A DNA stretch of 64,000 nucleotides from Progne subis subis. Lineage: Eukaryota; Chordata; Aves; Passeriformes; Hirundinidae. The notes below the pieces were generated by a model that saw only the letters and a program-made list of their open reading frames with translations, was not told the origin of the DNA and made no database searches. The stretch lies in the NCBI GenBank assembly GCA_022316685.1, contig JAKJHU010000034.1:1240001-1304000 (forward strand), given 5' to 3'. Each line of letters begins with the position of its first letter. The first letter of the stretch is position 1. The position numbers and the translations under genes were made by a program. This document shows, in pieces, positions 1 to 14,968 of the stretch.

Positions 1-2308
1 CCTGTGGCTGTGCTTCTTCCTCATACTGTGAGGTAATCACTTGGATTTGTTGACAGTGATTGTTCAGGAGTTAATTGTATTGTGTCCTTAGCAAGTTCCA
101 AAGAGCATGCTGTTGGTTGATAGTTAAGTGATGTGTTCACATCTATGATTCTCAATCTCCTTTCTTGTCACTTTTTGCCTCGGAAAAAGAAAGGTCATGA
201 TGATTGTAGTGTTGATGGCCAGAGGCAAGACCTAGTTCTGGGTGTTACTAGACCTTATGAAGTTGAAGTTGTTTTTCTACCGTGTGTGAAGGTAAAGAAC
301 CACAAGTGAGACTTACCTCCTTCAGCAAAGGTGTCAGTAGAACTTCGGTTTCATTGATTCAAAATTGGATCTAAAGTGAATAGTAGTTTCTTCATTCTTA
401 CATGTTTGTCTTGGCTTTAGTTTTCATTATTTTCTGAACTTATTTTTAAAATAATTATTCATAGAACTGTTTGAAAAACCCAAACATCAAAACATAATGA
501 GAACTGTAACCATCTTTGAAATGTTGAAAGAATCGTGCACTGGATTTGTACTGGACTGTCAGTGATGCCTTTTGCAAGAGCTGTTGTGTCTCTGAATTGC
601 TTGTCTTGGATCTTAAATGTGTTTCTGAGTATATGAAAACTGAGAGCTTAGGTGATCTCTTGTGAGAGCAACTAAATCCCAACACATGAAAAAATTTCCT
701 CTTTCTAGAGGTAAACTTTCAACCAAAGAAACCATTTTAATTATTTTGAGTTTATGTAGTCTATTTTTTTAATACAAGAATATCAACATAGTCCTGCCTG
801 GGACATTTGGAAGTCTGGCTCTTTGCTCGCATTGCATCTCAGTGACACATAGCTCTGTTAAAACCCAAATACTTCTGTTTGCAGTCTTGAGTCCCCTCTT
901 CTTGAGCTGGATTTGGGGAGCATGGCTTTCTCCTTTTTGTGGGGATCAGGCTTTCCTGAGTCACTGACCAACTGAAGGGTTTTGATGGAAGTGCCTGTAG
1001 CCCCAGTGTGCCAGTGTAACTGTGTTATTCATGTTGGAAATACATCTCTTCACGGGGTTATGGCTGCATAAGAAATTTTTATATTGTGTGTGAAAGTTTT
1101 TGTTGTGGTAACTCTCAGTGGGATTTGATGGCACCATTGCTATGAGCATCAAAAATAAATTATAATTTAGAAAGTAATCTAAGTGGCATCGCTTTTGCAT
1201 TGAAGTTCATGCTTACTTTTCTGACTTCCTCAATATAGTGAAATTCTATAAACACAATTATGCTGACATAGTAAGAAGCTCTCTTAAAATTTGAAGTTCT
1301 TAGAAATGCAAATCTACCCATCGGCATTCCCGTTTGCCTCTCTTCAACCCATTTTCCTCTTAAGAGCTTCAGAGGATGATTTGTTTTCTCTCAGCATAAA
1401 AGGAACTTCCATGTTTGTATTCCTTTATCCTTCAGATTTTTATCCTGTTTTCCCAAGTAAAGATGTACCACGAGATCCTGCTATGTCCGTCTGTTTGGCT
1501 GCCTGCCCTCCTCTCTTGAGCACCTTTTTGGCTGGAGGGCGGATCTCAGCCACACAGGTCAGAGGGTTAGCAGTCTGAGAGACAGGATGCCCCTGAGAGC
1601 CTTTGCAATATGCATAGCTGTCTGAAGAAAGGAGGGTTTATTCCTGTTTCAGCTGGGGTGTACTAATTAGCTCATCTTTCATTAGCTATCAGGAGGCAGA
1701 AGCAAACAGGTTACATCACTTCTGCTTTTATTTTTCCCTTTCCTCTGCCCTTGCCTATACTTTTTGCCATTTGTTTCCCCTCTCTGAACAATGCCACTCT
1801 CTTGGGAGATCCTGTTGTTTGTCATCCTGTTATTTTGACCAATACTCTGTCTTTGCTCCACAGCTGCTTATCTTTTGAACTTTGCTTGGCTTAAAATTAC
1901 TGAAGATGCTGCAGGGAAACCAGCTGGGAGTCAGAAAAGTAATTGAAGCTGTGAGGTTTGTCAGGAAACAGGAAACCCAGGTTGTACTGTGGGGGTTCTC
2001 TGCTGCAAGGCTGCTGCCAGTGGAAAGTCTAATCCTGCCATCCTTTACTCAAGTAACTAATCCTAGTTTGTATGTTCAGACTCTCAGAAGCCAGCTGAAG
2101 CTACTGATGGACCTTGCTGGACCAAGTCCTTATTTTCAGAGAAAGATAAATTGTTTCTTGCCTTTGAAACTGCTGCCAGCAGAAGCAGACTGCACTCACT
2201 GAGAAAAAAGTTGTACTTTGGGGAGCGAATCGCTTGAATGTTCAACACATGGCTAAGTGGTAAACTTTAAGCAGATTATGTTTCCTGAATTGCTTTCCCT
2301 GTTTGGGA

Positions 2309-2328
2309 TTTTTTTTTTTTTTTTTTTT
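2309..2328. repeat. poly-T tract (T20)
   Basis: Uninterrupted run of 20 T, with no identifiable retroposon body beside it. Confidence 0.9.
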
Positions 2329-5300
2329 AATGTCAAATATATCACAATGTAATTTATGAAGACATGCCTTCAAGTAGAACCACAAACACTTATAGGGACA
2401 CTTGCTTCAGACAACATATGGCAAATCCTATGAATTATGCACAGCCAACATACGGAGAATGGAGACAGCCTAAGGAAATGATTAGACTTGTTACCGTAGT
2501 AGTGACTGTACATTATTTTCACTTGACTGGGAAAAATGGAGTTTTATTCTTGGTTGGGGCTGAGATTGTTACTGCCAGGTGCAATATATTAATATGCATA
2601 TGAATATTTAATGGTTTCTAGGAAATGTGGTAGCTTAGTTTTCTTCTTTGCTAAACCATGCTCTGATGTAGTTGCTACAGTCTTGTTGCAAGAGTAGCAG
2701 CATGAAAATAAGTGTATTATTGTAAAACATAAGTTACATACCAGCAGACATCCCACACCAGATGGGTGGCTTTCGTCAAGTTTTCATTTACCAATTCCTG
2801 CTTTTCTTGTTCTGCAGAGTAGATTTTATGTTTTTATACTCATGTGAATTGCATTGTTCCTCCAACAGGATTTGTTCATCCTCCAGTGGAAATGGAAGTG
2901 GAAATTAGTGAAATGCTGATAATGCAGAGTTTAGACTCTTCCGAGGTGAAAGGTTTTTGATTTAAATTCTGGCTCTGCTTCTGAGGGTTGTCAGATGTTT
3001 TCCATAGCATCTACTTCCTGAAAAAACACCCAAAACTAGCTTGTCACACTACAGCCTAGCCCACAGCCCTTCACTGAAATTCTGAGAGTGCCCATGGGTG
3101 ACTGGGCACCTGGGACATTTGGCCCAGCTGTAGAAGTCAGTACTGGGTGGCCTTGCTGCTCCCAAAATTTTTATTGCAATTAAAAAGAAATCTGGAAATG
3201 ACATTTTAAATTTAGATCGTTCCAGTTTGTATTACAGAAGTGAGCACCTTCTGAAGCTTCATTTGCCTTCTTTGGCACCTCAGGGTTTCCAGCCAGACCT
3301 GCTGCACACTGGGAAGCTGATAGAAGTTTGAGCACCAGACTGCTGCTCTCAACCCTATCTGGAAAGCACTTGTGCCATCCATTATCACCTCTTTTCTGAT
3401 AACATTAGCCATTTATTTCTTCCCAGATGACTGATACTTAAATAAGTTTTCTTTAGGCTCTTAATTAGATGTTTCCATCCCACTTTCTCCTAGCTGGCCT
3501 CTTAGGAAGTGCTGTATGATGATAATGAGCTAAGTCAGAATCTGTACTCCATGTTAACAGTCTTACCTCTTTTGCTTTCAGCACTCTATATAGTAGATAT
3601 ATGAACATATGTTGGCTAAAGATAATAAAGCATCTTAGTGTTTTACACTGTAAACCCATAAAACTCACATGATTCCATATCAAACATAAGCATAAAAATC
3701 AAAGCATATTGATAATACTTTCTGGCTTTACTTTTCCTGAAGATATGTGTCAGAGCACAGCAGCTTTCACTATGGAGAATTCACTAATGCTTCACAACAT
3801 GCATATGCAAAAAAATCACAGGAAAGCTTTTAAGTCTTCTGTGGAGGAAGAAGAGTAAAGTGTAAGAAGAGAATCAGTCAAACGATTAACAACATTATTA
3901 GTTTCAGAAGAGGAAGTTTCATGTCTTTGTGTCTGGGCCATATGGGAAAAGGTATTTATCTGATTGATTTTCTTTATGAAAATTCAGGTCAACTTCCTTT
4001 ACAAGGAGTTGGAGTGAACATGACTCCTTTATTTGAAACTATCAAGATTTAGAGTAGTGTTGCCTTTCTCTGTCTAGGTTTATATTAAGGCATTTGTGCC
4101 CATTATGATGTGCAAGAGTAATAGATTTGGATTTTACGTCCAGCTGTAGATGATGTAAGTCTTAAAAGATGTTGAATTTATACAGTGTGATACCTCTAAA
4201 AATTGAGATCCTAATTTTACTACAAGTCTGCATGTTTTCAGAAGTTTTTTTAGAAATTTGGAATCTGGGATCCTGGATGGTTTTGCTTTCTTGGTCATCA
4301 TATCAGCATCTGTAGAAATGAATATCCACACTACAGGAAGATCAGGCAGTTCTGCCTTTTAGTATATTGAACAAAATCCATGTATTGTCAGTACTGAGCA
4401 TAATATTTAAAAGATCTAAAATCAGGTCTAAAATCATATCTTGATAATGTCTTTTAAAAAGGTCTGTCTGAATCAGTTTTCTCCTGTGTTATGTTTAGTG
4501 AGATCAAGATTTTCTAAGAGAAAATTTATCTCAATGTCTTTTCAACCATCTTCGCTTTTGTTTGTTGCTCTGATGCTCCTGCTCAGCTTTGACTTGCCTT
4601 AGCTGTGGATCTCTTGACGTAGATCAGAGTTTCTAAAATGGAATTATGCTTTTATGGTAGAATTTCATATTAAATAGCCTGATTGTTGTAAAAAAATACA
4701 TATGAGTTTTAGGATATAAAGATGCAATGGACTTGAAAGTAAGTGAACAGAAAGCTTATTTGTACAATGGCACAATGACCTAGGAGCAAACCCTGCAGCT
4801 CTACTGCCTGTACAGAACAAGTCACCAAACAGGCTTGTAATCACAAAAATGGCCTTTTATTTTTGAAGGAAATATGTTTTTCCCCTATGGGAGGCAATGA
4901 GAGTAGCACCCTAGATTTTAGAGGCACTTTTTAATTGGGAGTAACAGATGGCTTTATTTCTGTGAGTGCTGAGGATTTGAACTTCAACTTAGCGATTTTC
5001 CACAATACTTTCTCCACTCTGAAAAATGCAATCAACTTGTTGAATTTTTTCAGACAAGCTGAAAACTTTTAGGAGGACAGTTTAATAATCTTATTTGTGA
5101 ATCAGAATTGTCTTTAACTGCTGCTTTTCATCTCACACATATATGCATCAGCTCTTTTCCAGATCAGGCACCATTTTTCAGACAGGAAGCAGAAGGCAAA
5201 TTCTTACTATTCAAAAGTGTCATTTAAATTTCTAGTTAGAATTTTAGACTTGCAGCCAAGATAATACAGAATAGCTACAACTTCACTTTGGAGCCTTCAA

Positions 5301-5431
5301 AGATGAGTAAAGTTACAAATGAGCAAATCATACTGTAAATGTAGATGGGTTGAAATACTGCCGCACAGTTTAATTCAGATATTTTTACATGGCTGTTGTC
5401 CAGTCGTGTCCTTCCTGCCTGCCCCCCTCCA

Positions 5432-5433
<2 letters not shown>

Positions 5434-5462
<29 letters not shown>
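5434..5462. repeat. poly-T tract (T29)
   Basis: Uninterrupted run of 29 T, ending in cag. It could be the poly-A end of an unrecognised minus-strand insertion. Confidence 0.9.
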
Positions 5463-6377
5463 CAGGCTATTTGCCATCTGTAATGGAACCTCTTGCACTC
5501 TTCTCAACAGTAGCACTTATTTCTTCCTGTAGCTGTACTTTCAGCTGCTGGAAGTAGATGTAGAGAGCTGTAAGAGTTCTCTTGCTTGTGAACTTGGACA
5601 ATAAATTGCCAGTGACTAACGCAGATGTTTGGTTTGCACGCTGAAGGCAGCACTGCACACTATTTCCTCTCTTTATCTTACAGATGTCTGCATATTTGAA
5701 TTGTAGAAATGGGCTTCTTGACACTCAGAACAAAATGTTCTCCTTACAGAGCAGAAGGAAGTTATTAGTATGCAGATTCACAGCAGAGTTTTTAAATGAG
5801 ATGTTTCAAAAGTACTACTAGTATGCAGGTAAACATGTCTCCTGTTTTCTCTCTAATCAAATTGTTCACTCCTCCAGGATTTCTTTTGCCATCAAAGCCA
5901 GGCATTGTGTCTGTCAGCATGCTATGGGGTCAAGCCTATAGCTTGCAGGAGGAGCTGGTGTGAGTGTCAGAACCACTCTCACGGCTCCCTAAGTGCTACT
6001 CAGTTGTTTCTTAAGTGCTGTGCCCTTGATTCCTCTGGTGGGACCTCAGACAAGTCCTCCTCTCCTGCCTGCCTTAGTTCCCCAGGAACTGCACCAGCAT
6101 ACCAGTAGCTGCCTCACTTCATACAGTGCTTTCCTAAAGACAGTGTAGAAGTTCACTGTGGTATTGATGTGGTTCTTTTAATAAGAACAGCCTCTGTGTC
6201 TCTGAGTCACAGCAGGCAAGCACCTGTAGCTTGGAGGCTCTTGTTAACCACAGGAGACTACAATAGAGTTCTAATGGTGGGGAACAGCATCAGAAAGGGG
6301 GATTGATTGTGAACTCTGACAGTGAGATGTACCATAATCTCTATGGGCCTTGTGCCTGACTTCCTTGAGGTCAGCAG

Positions 6378-6399
6378 AAAAAAAAAAAAAAAAAACACA

Positions 6400-6441
<42 letters not shown>

Positions 6442-6451
6442 AAAAAAAACA
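6378..6451. repeat. A-rich low-complexity tract
   Basis: A18, a short cacac, then 39 consecutive A, then an A-rich end. Phe-rich antisense ORFs here are artefacts of this tract. Confidence 0.93.
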
Positions 6452-9400
6452 ACTCTGATTATCTCAACATCTTTTCTTCCCTGCTGTAGTGTGTTTGGAG
6501 TGACCAAACCACTTCTTCCATAGTATACGATGGCAGCAAGAGGAGAGAGATCCTGCCATCTTTTTCACTCCCTGGCAGCAGACAGGATGAGATATGTCTA
6601 AGCCTTCTCCCTGGTTCTCACCATGCCCAGTAGCCTGAGAAAAACCAAGGAGGAAAAAATTAGAGGGAAGAGAAGGGATTGAAAAGTGAGCTTCCAAGAT
6701 TGTATCTTTGTAGCACAAAAAGGAGAGGACATGAGGGATAGGAAGAATAACACTGAGATAGGATTGGCAGTGTAACACCGCCTGGCACCTGGCTGTTTGG
6801 AATATGGTAGATCTGAGCTGGGGGTCCATCACATGCTCTTCTTTGATGACCAGCAACCATTGTGAGGTCATGACAGTCACCTGGAAATAACAGCAGTGAA
6901 TCCTTGAGGAAAACACTTAGCTCAAAAGATTAGAGGTTGAAATGCTTTTCAGTCTCCCAGCTTTTGATCCCTCTGTATTTCCCTCTTAGTTAGTTTTCTG
7001 TTTTGGTTTAGAGCATTGATTCCCCTGGAGTTTTTCATCTTTTGTTGGGGAATATGTTTTTAAAATGTCAGCAAAACCCTCCAAAACCCATAAATTTCAA
7101 ATCACAGGCTGATTCCCTCTAATGGCTTTGGAGATTGACTGATTTGAATTTGGTGGTGTTTCTTTAAGATTGAAAATGAAAGAGGAAATCAAGCCAGGCC
7201 AGCTGAGCTCTTCGGAGAGGCAGTTCTGGGAAGATTATCACCCCATTAGAGCATCTCATTCTGCCATAGTTATGGGCTTGTCATTACTGTGGTTTTCTAG
7301 CTATCATCTTACACTTGGAAAGCATTAACACAAGATTCAGTTCCTTGTAGAGTCCCTTCAAATGTATTTGTTTGTGGAAGTAAGTTATCTGTTGCATTTG
7401 ATGTGACATACTAATTATAATTCTTTTCTCCTGAGACAACTCCTTTTGTTGTTCTTATGAATGCTTTTTTTGCCACATTTCCTTTCTGATATATTTGTTT
7501 TATAGTTTTAAGTCCCTTTGAATAAAGGGGATATTTGGTTTTGTTCTTTATTTAATTGCCATAATTACACTCTTTACTGACTGGTATGTTTGTAGGCATT
7601 CATAACTTCTTTTGTGTTAGCATTCCAATATCAGCTAAATGCCTCTGATCCATAGTAAGTGCTGGCTATCGTCTTCCATAAAGCTCTTAAGCAGTTGCCT
7701 TAGAACGTCAAATATATTGCATTCTATCCCTAACAGAAGAAAAAAATGAGTTGGAAGGACCAGTAGCAATTAGGGAAGTATTGCTGTAGTCCAAAAAGGT
7801 ATCCCACTGGTACAGGAGAGGTTTTCTCAAGTCAGTCTGATCTGGTGCACAGCAAGGAGGCATGTTTGTACTTCTTCAGAAAACAGCACTATGTGTCCCA
7901 GTCTAGCATGTCTCTAGTAGCCAGCTGGTGACCTCACCAAGCTCCCACTTGACAAATCCGCCCTTTTCACGCGTTGATGCATGGGGCTAATGTTTTATCC
8001 CAGCCTTTCAGTTAAGGGAGAAGCCCCAAGCAATGCCATGGATCGATATCCTACCTCCCTGGGACCAGCTGTTTCAGAAAGCCAGCTCATGTCATGGGAG
8101 TCTCTTCTCCCTCTCCATCAAAATAACCAGACCTACAGGCTAAGGTATTTCCTTTTCCTCACAGTGAATAACATCCTGATACCTCCATGTCTCAGGCTTA
8201 CCACACACATGAAGAAGCAATTATACGACATACTGTTTCCATCCCAGCTTTCTCCATTATTAAATTACTTCACATTCCCATGTCCTCTCAGCACTGGCTG
8301 ATCTGTCCCTTGTCACAAGTGTCCCAGGACCCTCAGGACTAGCAACGTACACAAAGATGGTGGATGAGGTATTCACTCTGGGAGTTGCATTGACTTTGAA
8401 TTCCCTGCAGGAGGATTTCTTTCATGGTTGGGTGCATGAGGAATATTATGTTCCTGAACTAAGTACTCCTGTATCTTAGTTACTTAATATGGGTGCTTGT
8501 CTTCCAGAGGCATAGAGTCCTGTGGGTTGCTGCTCTATACCACTGCAAATCCAGTAGTGAGGTGGATGTGTTAAATGATGGTCTGATCCGCAAAACCAAA
8601 AGGAAATTCTTCCTCAGGAAATATGGTGAAATGTGTGGTTGTTCCTGCTGCAGGCTTTAGGCAAGAGAGTAATTTATCAGGGAGGAAGCTATATCATCCT
8701 GCTTGTTAATGCTTTGCATGCATTTTCACTCAAGTGCTTGACAATATCCACTGTACTTTATGGCTGACAGTAATAGAAATTGCCCCTGTGTTGTAGGATT
8801 TGAACTGGAAGACAGCGAGCCCTTGGCATTAATGCCATTATTCTTGCCAAGGCATCAGACTGTCACTTCTAGGGAAATGTATCCTTGCAAGTATTTCTCC
8901 GGGGTGTCTAATGCACAGCTGACAGATAATGACAGTGCCTGTGCCTGGAGTTGTGAGAAATGGCAGAGCACATAATCAGATGACAGTGTATCATGCAGGG
9001 CAAACAGGACATTTCTTACTCTTTTTTTCCTTTCATTTCTGACCACATACCTGACCAACTTAGGTGCATTTTCATTTATATGCCTCTGTGCCTGAGTGCA
9101 GTTGTTCTTTCTGCCCCTCCCTGCCTCCTGGTATAGGGAGCTGCTGGTTCCTATGTGAGGTGCTAGAGACCTGTGTTCCAGTGTGGAAAATGAATTATAT
9201 AGAAACTAATGGTTTAGGGTAATCAAACCATTTTGGAAAGGGGATGGTTTCTCTGGTTTCCCTTCATCAGTAATGGAGAGAGTAGCAGCTTCTCCCAGGA
9301 AGCAGACTGGAGTGCATGGCACTTGGATGCTGCTTTGAGTCACTGGCTGAAAGAGAAGCAGGGTGGAAGATGAACTCTTTTAGGCCAGAGTGATAATGTA

Positions 9401-12400
9401 ACCCTATTATAAGGGAACCTGCATGGGTGGAAAACAATCCTTACCCTCAAATCCCTCACCATTTTGTTTTTGTTTTTTTTCTAGTTTGATTCAGGCCTTG
9501 GTCTGACAGATCATGTATCTTATCTCTGGAGGGTCCAGAAGGAAAGAAGAGGGGGTGAGCAACCAGGAAGAGTAAGGAAGGTGACCCCATATATTTCCTT
9601 AACAGCCTGCAGTTAATCAGCTAAGAGAGATCAGCCAACGCTTCAGTCCATCTGCACTTTAGGTCCCATGACTGTTCTGGTGTGCAGTAGCCTTCTTAGC
9701 CCCATCATATGTTACTTTCCTACTCTCGGAGTGGCAGAGGTGTAGTTGCAGTGAGAGCTGATATGAGGGATGATCTTTTTTACCTTGTTAATTTATAGCG
9801 CGATCAACACCCTAAGCACACATAACACATGTTCACACAGATGCACTGCTCTCTATCCAGCTTAGGTCAGCTTAAGTTGCACCTCTGCAGTGTGCAAAGA
9901 GCAGTCAGATGGACACTGTTTAACAGTAAGTGCAGAGATAGGCAGTAAAGTTTCTTACTTGCTCTCTTACTTCTTTTTGCTCTCTCATAACACCAAATTT
10001 GCTATAATATTAATAACAGTTCTAATTTTGATAGTGCCTGCAGTAAATAGGATGCCTGTTGGGGTTTTGTTCTGCTGGATTTCCTTTTTTCCTCAAAGAA
10101 TGGCATAGGTCTTGCCTCCAGAACACAAAGGTGCACTCATCCTCCCCCTTCATTGCTTTAACTGAATATCAGAGCTTGGGTTTGCCTCCCTGCTGTTGTC
10201 TGAGGTCAGCTGGGTTTTAGGCCCATGATAGAGAAACCATGGCCAAATATCAATCCTGTCAAACTGAAAGGTTCTGCTTTTATTCACAGCAACCACTCTT
10301 AGACAGCTTCATGTTGAGATAATACTCCTTAATTTAAAAGTACTTTGTACTTTAGGTCCTCTGTAACAATCAGAATTCTTACTGGAATGTCGCTTACTAA
10401 AAAATACCAAGCAACCCACTTCTTGCTCTTTTTGTGTTCTAAGGTAGTTTAAAAAAATTATGGTACAAAAACATTTTGGGTGAATAAGTTATGGGGCCTT
10501 ATTGAACTCTGTCACAGAAGACAGTAAAACATCTCAGATCACTTGAGAATCTAGCGAAAACAGAAAAAAATTCCTATTTCCCAGGTGTTATGTTTGTACT
10601 GTCTTCACCCTCACCCAGGCAGCTCCTGTCTTTGCTGCGTTAGTTCTGGCATGGGATACTTAATGCCACACAAGACCCACATTGTACCTCTATGTGCAGC
10701 ATTTGTCAAACAGAGGTTTGAGATTTAGATGGACACGTTTGATAGAAATGTCACTGTTCTGTGCCGCACAGGAATGAGCACAGCTGTGCATCCATTCATT
10801 TGATCGATCCTGCTGCTGTTGGGAGCTGTAAGGGGCTTTCTAGACCAGACCTTAACAATGGATGTCTCGTATTGAAGATGGTGCAGTATTCTGTATTTTT
10901 ATATAGAAAAGGTACAGTTTTCTGAGCTGACCTGGGCTTTACTAAATTTGTTCTGAAGTAGCACACCTGTATTGAGATGTTTGTCTACAGTCTTTAATAA
11001 GGAATGTCATTAATGTCACAAAATCTTGTCCTGTGTTTGTACAAAAAGAGTTTTTCTGTCCCTCCGCTCAAAATCTCATGTATTCATCGGAGCAGATTCT
11101 TCTGTCATCTGATGCTTATCCAAATGTTTGCCATGTAAGCTGCCTGCAATTGAGCAAATTATTCTGCTCCTTCAAATTTATTTTTAAAAACCCCAAAAAC
11201 ATATGGGCAATACAGAGGGAGCATATGCCTGCAAAGTAAAACATCCTGGTAAATAGAGAGTAGCATCCTCAAAGCAGTGTGTTGTACGTGGCTGTCTGGT
11301 GTCTGTATAAAAAGGTACTGGAAGTATTTTGTTTCTTTCCTAAACAATTAAGGTTCTTGCTATCCCTCCCTCCCTGCATTCAGAGAACGTCAGCAGAGCT
11401 TCTTGAGCAACAGCAGCATTTATCAGGATGTCCATATAGGTTAGTGGGAATACAGTGAAGGCATGCAAAAACCCATTTTCAGAAGGAGACCTGAAACTGT
11501 TACGAAGGTAATTTTGTGTTAATTTGCTTGAGGCACCATCCTGAAGTCACCCATGCACAGAGTAATCCAGAGGAAGGATGCAGGTGGTGGTGAATCCAGC
11601 CCAGATCAGAGGCAGATGTATTTGGCATTACAGGAGCAGTGACTGGCCAGACAGTGTGTTCTCTTGCATAGCTAATGAGAGCAGGTTTCTAATAAGACCA
11701 AGTGTCAGGAGACGTGTCACTGCACTGAGCTGATGGAGTATGCACTGTGTGGCAACACAAGGAGCAAGGATGGCACTTTTTCTTATTATATCTTAGTGAA
11801 CAAATGCGTAGGTCTGAAGGTGCAAATCAGAAGTCTGGTGCTCAGAATGCTGACAAGTATTGTCAAGTATTCCCCTGCCAGATGCAGTCTCTGCAAGGCT
11901 GCTTACTCTTCTGGATCTGGTATTGTTACGTCACTGAAAGCTTTTATTTCTTGCCTTAAATTTCCTTTGGCAGCAGTTATTTAGATCTTTTTACTTGGAG
12001 ATTTAAATGATAAAATTTCTAAATCAAACCGACTAATGGCGTATTAAAAAAAAAATAAATCAGAATTTCCTTAGTGCAGGAAATTACAAGGTTTGGAAGT
12101 TTTCCTTGCATCTTAATTACAAGCTTTTTATAAATTAAAAGACTGAAACTTTGCAGAAGAGGGAAGTTTTTAATTAAAATCATTAGGTGTTTTAGAACTG
12201 GAATCTGTTTGTTAAATATGTTTGTCTCCTTTGTTAAATCAGAATGCTTAAGGGCTTTCCTGATTTGATTTTTTTTTTATTTTAAATTGCTTCTGCCTGT
12301 ATGGTGCTTGCATCCTCATAGGTAAAGATATGCTTTGAAAGTATCTTTCCTTTTCGTACACACACTGGTGGATCTACCACACTGGCAATGGTACTTCCTG

Positions 12401-12770
12401 CAGGAGTTATTGCAGGAAATGCTTAGGAGAGGCAGGCTCTCCAGCTTGGCGTTCCCTGAGCGATTGAGGCAGGTCAAACTGAGTGACACCTTTGATACAG
12501 GATGGCAGTGAGGAGGTGCTTTGAGAGGAAGGATCTTTTTCAAAGTTCAAAGTGTCCTACCATGACATGGAACTCTGGTGCATTTCTATCAAAATGCTGG
12601 TTTTATGTCTAGCCTTAGTGATGATGCAGGAAACAACTAATTATTCAGCAGAGTTAAAACATTGCAGATGTGCTTCTCGCTCAAAGGACATGGGATAGGT
12701 CTTCAGTTACCATCTAATCACGTTGCCTCTGTCAGAGACTACACTAATCCTGGGTGGCTTTTCCGCCCAC

Positions 12771-12804
12771 TCATACTCAAGCAGCTTGTTTGGCTTGAGT
12801 ATGA
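12771..12804. repeat. perfect 12-bp inverted repeat, 10-nt loop
   Basis: Arms tcatactcaagc and gcttgagtatga are exact reverse complements. A second hairpin (aagctgg/ccagctt, 12841-12861) follows 37 nt later. Confidence 0.85.
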
Positions 12805-14968
12805 ACTGCTTGTAGGTCTGCTGGAAAACTTTTTCCTAGCAAGCTGGCTTACAACCAGCTTTTTCTATTCAGGCTATTGGCTATTCTGATCTCCTTAGAG
12901 AGGGCCATGTACGTGTGTGGCTAGAGGACTCTCGCTATGGATAATGGGAAAAGCTTGCTTGGCTCCTTGGGAGAAGGAGGCTGAGCTCAGCAGCCTGGCT
13001 GAGTATTGCAGTGTGCTTTTTAGGAGTGGAGCTGAAGCCTAGATTCCAATAAACCTCTCTGGTGGAAAGGCAGCTTGGGGAAGCTCAGGCAAAAGCAGTC
13101 AAGATCATGCATCCACACATGCCACGAGGCTCGCTCAGCAAGGAGAGGCAAGAAGGCCTTTGCACTAAGTTTATTTCCAGGTTCCGAAGGGGGATCCAGA
13201 GCAAAAAGGGCTAAACATGTGCTGGGCTTAAGCTCAAAAGTATGAGAGTCAGCAGCCAGCCTTGAGTCACGGCAGCAGAGCAAAGGGCAGGTAAGGTCAG
13301 TGTCCTATAGGAAAAATGGGGCCGGTCACCGGCGTCCCACAGCCAATGGAGACACAAGGGAAAGGAGGAACCAGAGAGCCAGGGGCAATGGGGAGGGGAG
13401 AAACCGGGGCAAACCACTATGTGCAAGGCACCATTGGGAAGTTCTCTCTCTCAGGATGGGCAGGTGACTATGATCTGTCCTGCCAAGGCCAGACCCTGGG
13501 TATTATGTCGAGGGGCTGTAGGGGACTCCACAGGATACCATCATCTTCCAAACCAAGGGAGGCTTTTGCCTATTCCTGTCTCTAATGCACTTTTGTAAAT
13601 AGAGCTCTAGGGGAGAAAAATAAGTCTAGTTGTAACTCCTTGGTAGATTTCTATATTTGCAAGCAATTTCCACGTGATTGACAGTTTTGGGCAGGATTGT
13701 TTGTTCTCCAAGCAAATTCATTTTGTTTGGAAGTTGGAAGAGGGGGTTCCTGCTGAGTTTAGCTGGATTCATCTGGGTGTTACAGTTCTGTTGAGTCATC
13801 TGACAAGCCTTTCTTCATGCCTGAAATTCTTTATTTTCTCGAAATTTGACCTCATTGGTTAAAGCCAACGCTAATTTGCAATGAAACTGGGTTTTGCAGA
13901 CGGGGGAAGAACAATTACCTGGAGCAGTGCATCAGAAAGGCTTAACTGGCAGAACGCTTAAATACTGAGCACTCACTGTCTTCCATTCTAGGTAAAGAGT
14001 TCTTTTTTTCTCTTCTCTCAGCATTTTGTCCCCTCTAAGTAGACAAAAGTAAATGTTGCTCAAACCCCTTTCACAGGTGCTATCTTGCTGGCTATCTTAT
14101 TCTTGTTCTTCATAACCTGAAATTTTGTGTAATCAAGCAAAATATATATCTCCAAGCTTTTTGATGACACCACTTGTTTAGAATTTGTAACTTGCCTTTG
14201 GACTCCCGTCATTTGGACCTTACTGTTTGTAGTGAGGGTGTGTTCAGAAATACAGCGTGGGACACCAGGGTCCTACTGTTTCCAGTCCTGTGCGAAGGTG
14301 GAATGAAATTCATAGTAATAGTCTTACACCCTTCTGGGCAGTATTTCTGGGCATGCCCACAAACAGGTCATGGCACCTGTACCGTGGGGAGTCACCCACA
14401 GACTGCCATGGTTTCTCCATTAGTGTTTGATGTGCGTCGCCTGCAGTCTCATCTGAGCTTGGCGCTGTGTTCAGCACTGAGCGGGCGTGTGGTAAGTTGG
14501 GCGTACGAGCTGGGTTATGGGTGACTGTCCTGAGGAAGATGCAGCTAGTTGTGAAATGATCGTTGTTGTGTGGAAAAGCCACAGATGAGGTCTTTTAGAT
14601 AATACCCAGCTTGGACATGAGTAATCTACAGGTTTAGATTGAGTCAACTGGGATGACTTAAACTTCTTGCGAAGGTAGTTTTCTTTTCTTTGTGATTTTT
14701 ACATGAGGGAATTACGACAGATTATGACGAAAGTGACAGAGCAGTAGATGAGTACTAAGATCAAAATGTCTATCCAGGCAGAGAGGACAGGACTGATGCC
14801 TCAGTAAGCATCGTCGCTGTACTTTTGACAGACTAGGTGCAGAAAGGAAGTTGCAGTGAAAATGCATGTTTTGCAGGAACTGGAAAAAATAAATATTTTT
14901 CAACTGGTTTATTTTTGTGCCCTTTAATGTTTGCTGATTGCTTTGAAATGGAACAGGAGTAGAATAAT

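Noticed and set aside
1882..2202. 106-codon plus-strand ORF
   Set aside because: No splice-site pair, no recognised motif, and length compatible with chance.
6258..6507. Phe-rich antisense ORFs
   Set aside because: Translation of the poly-A/poly-T tract.
6464..6916. 150-codon minus-strand ORF
   Set aside because: No domain or family resemblance. It lies beside the A-rich tract, composition is ordinary intron, and no plausible promoter or splice context is seen.
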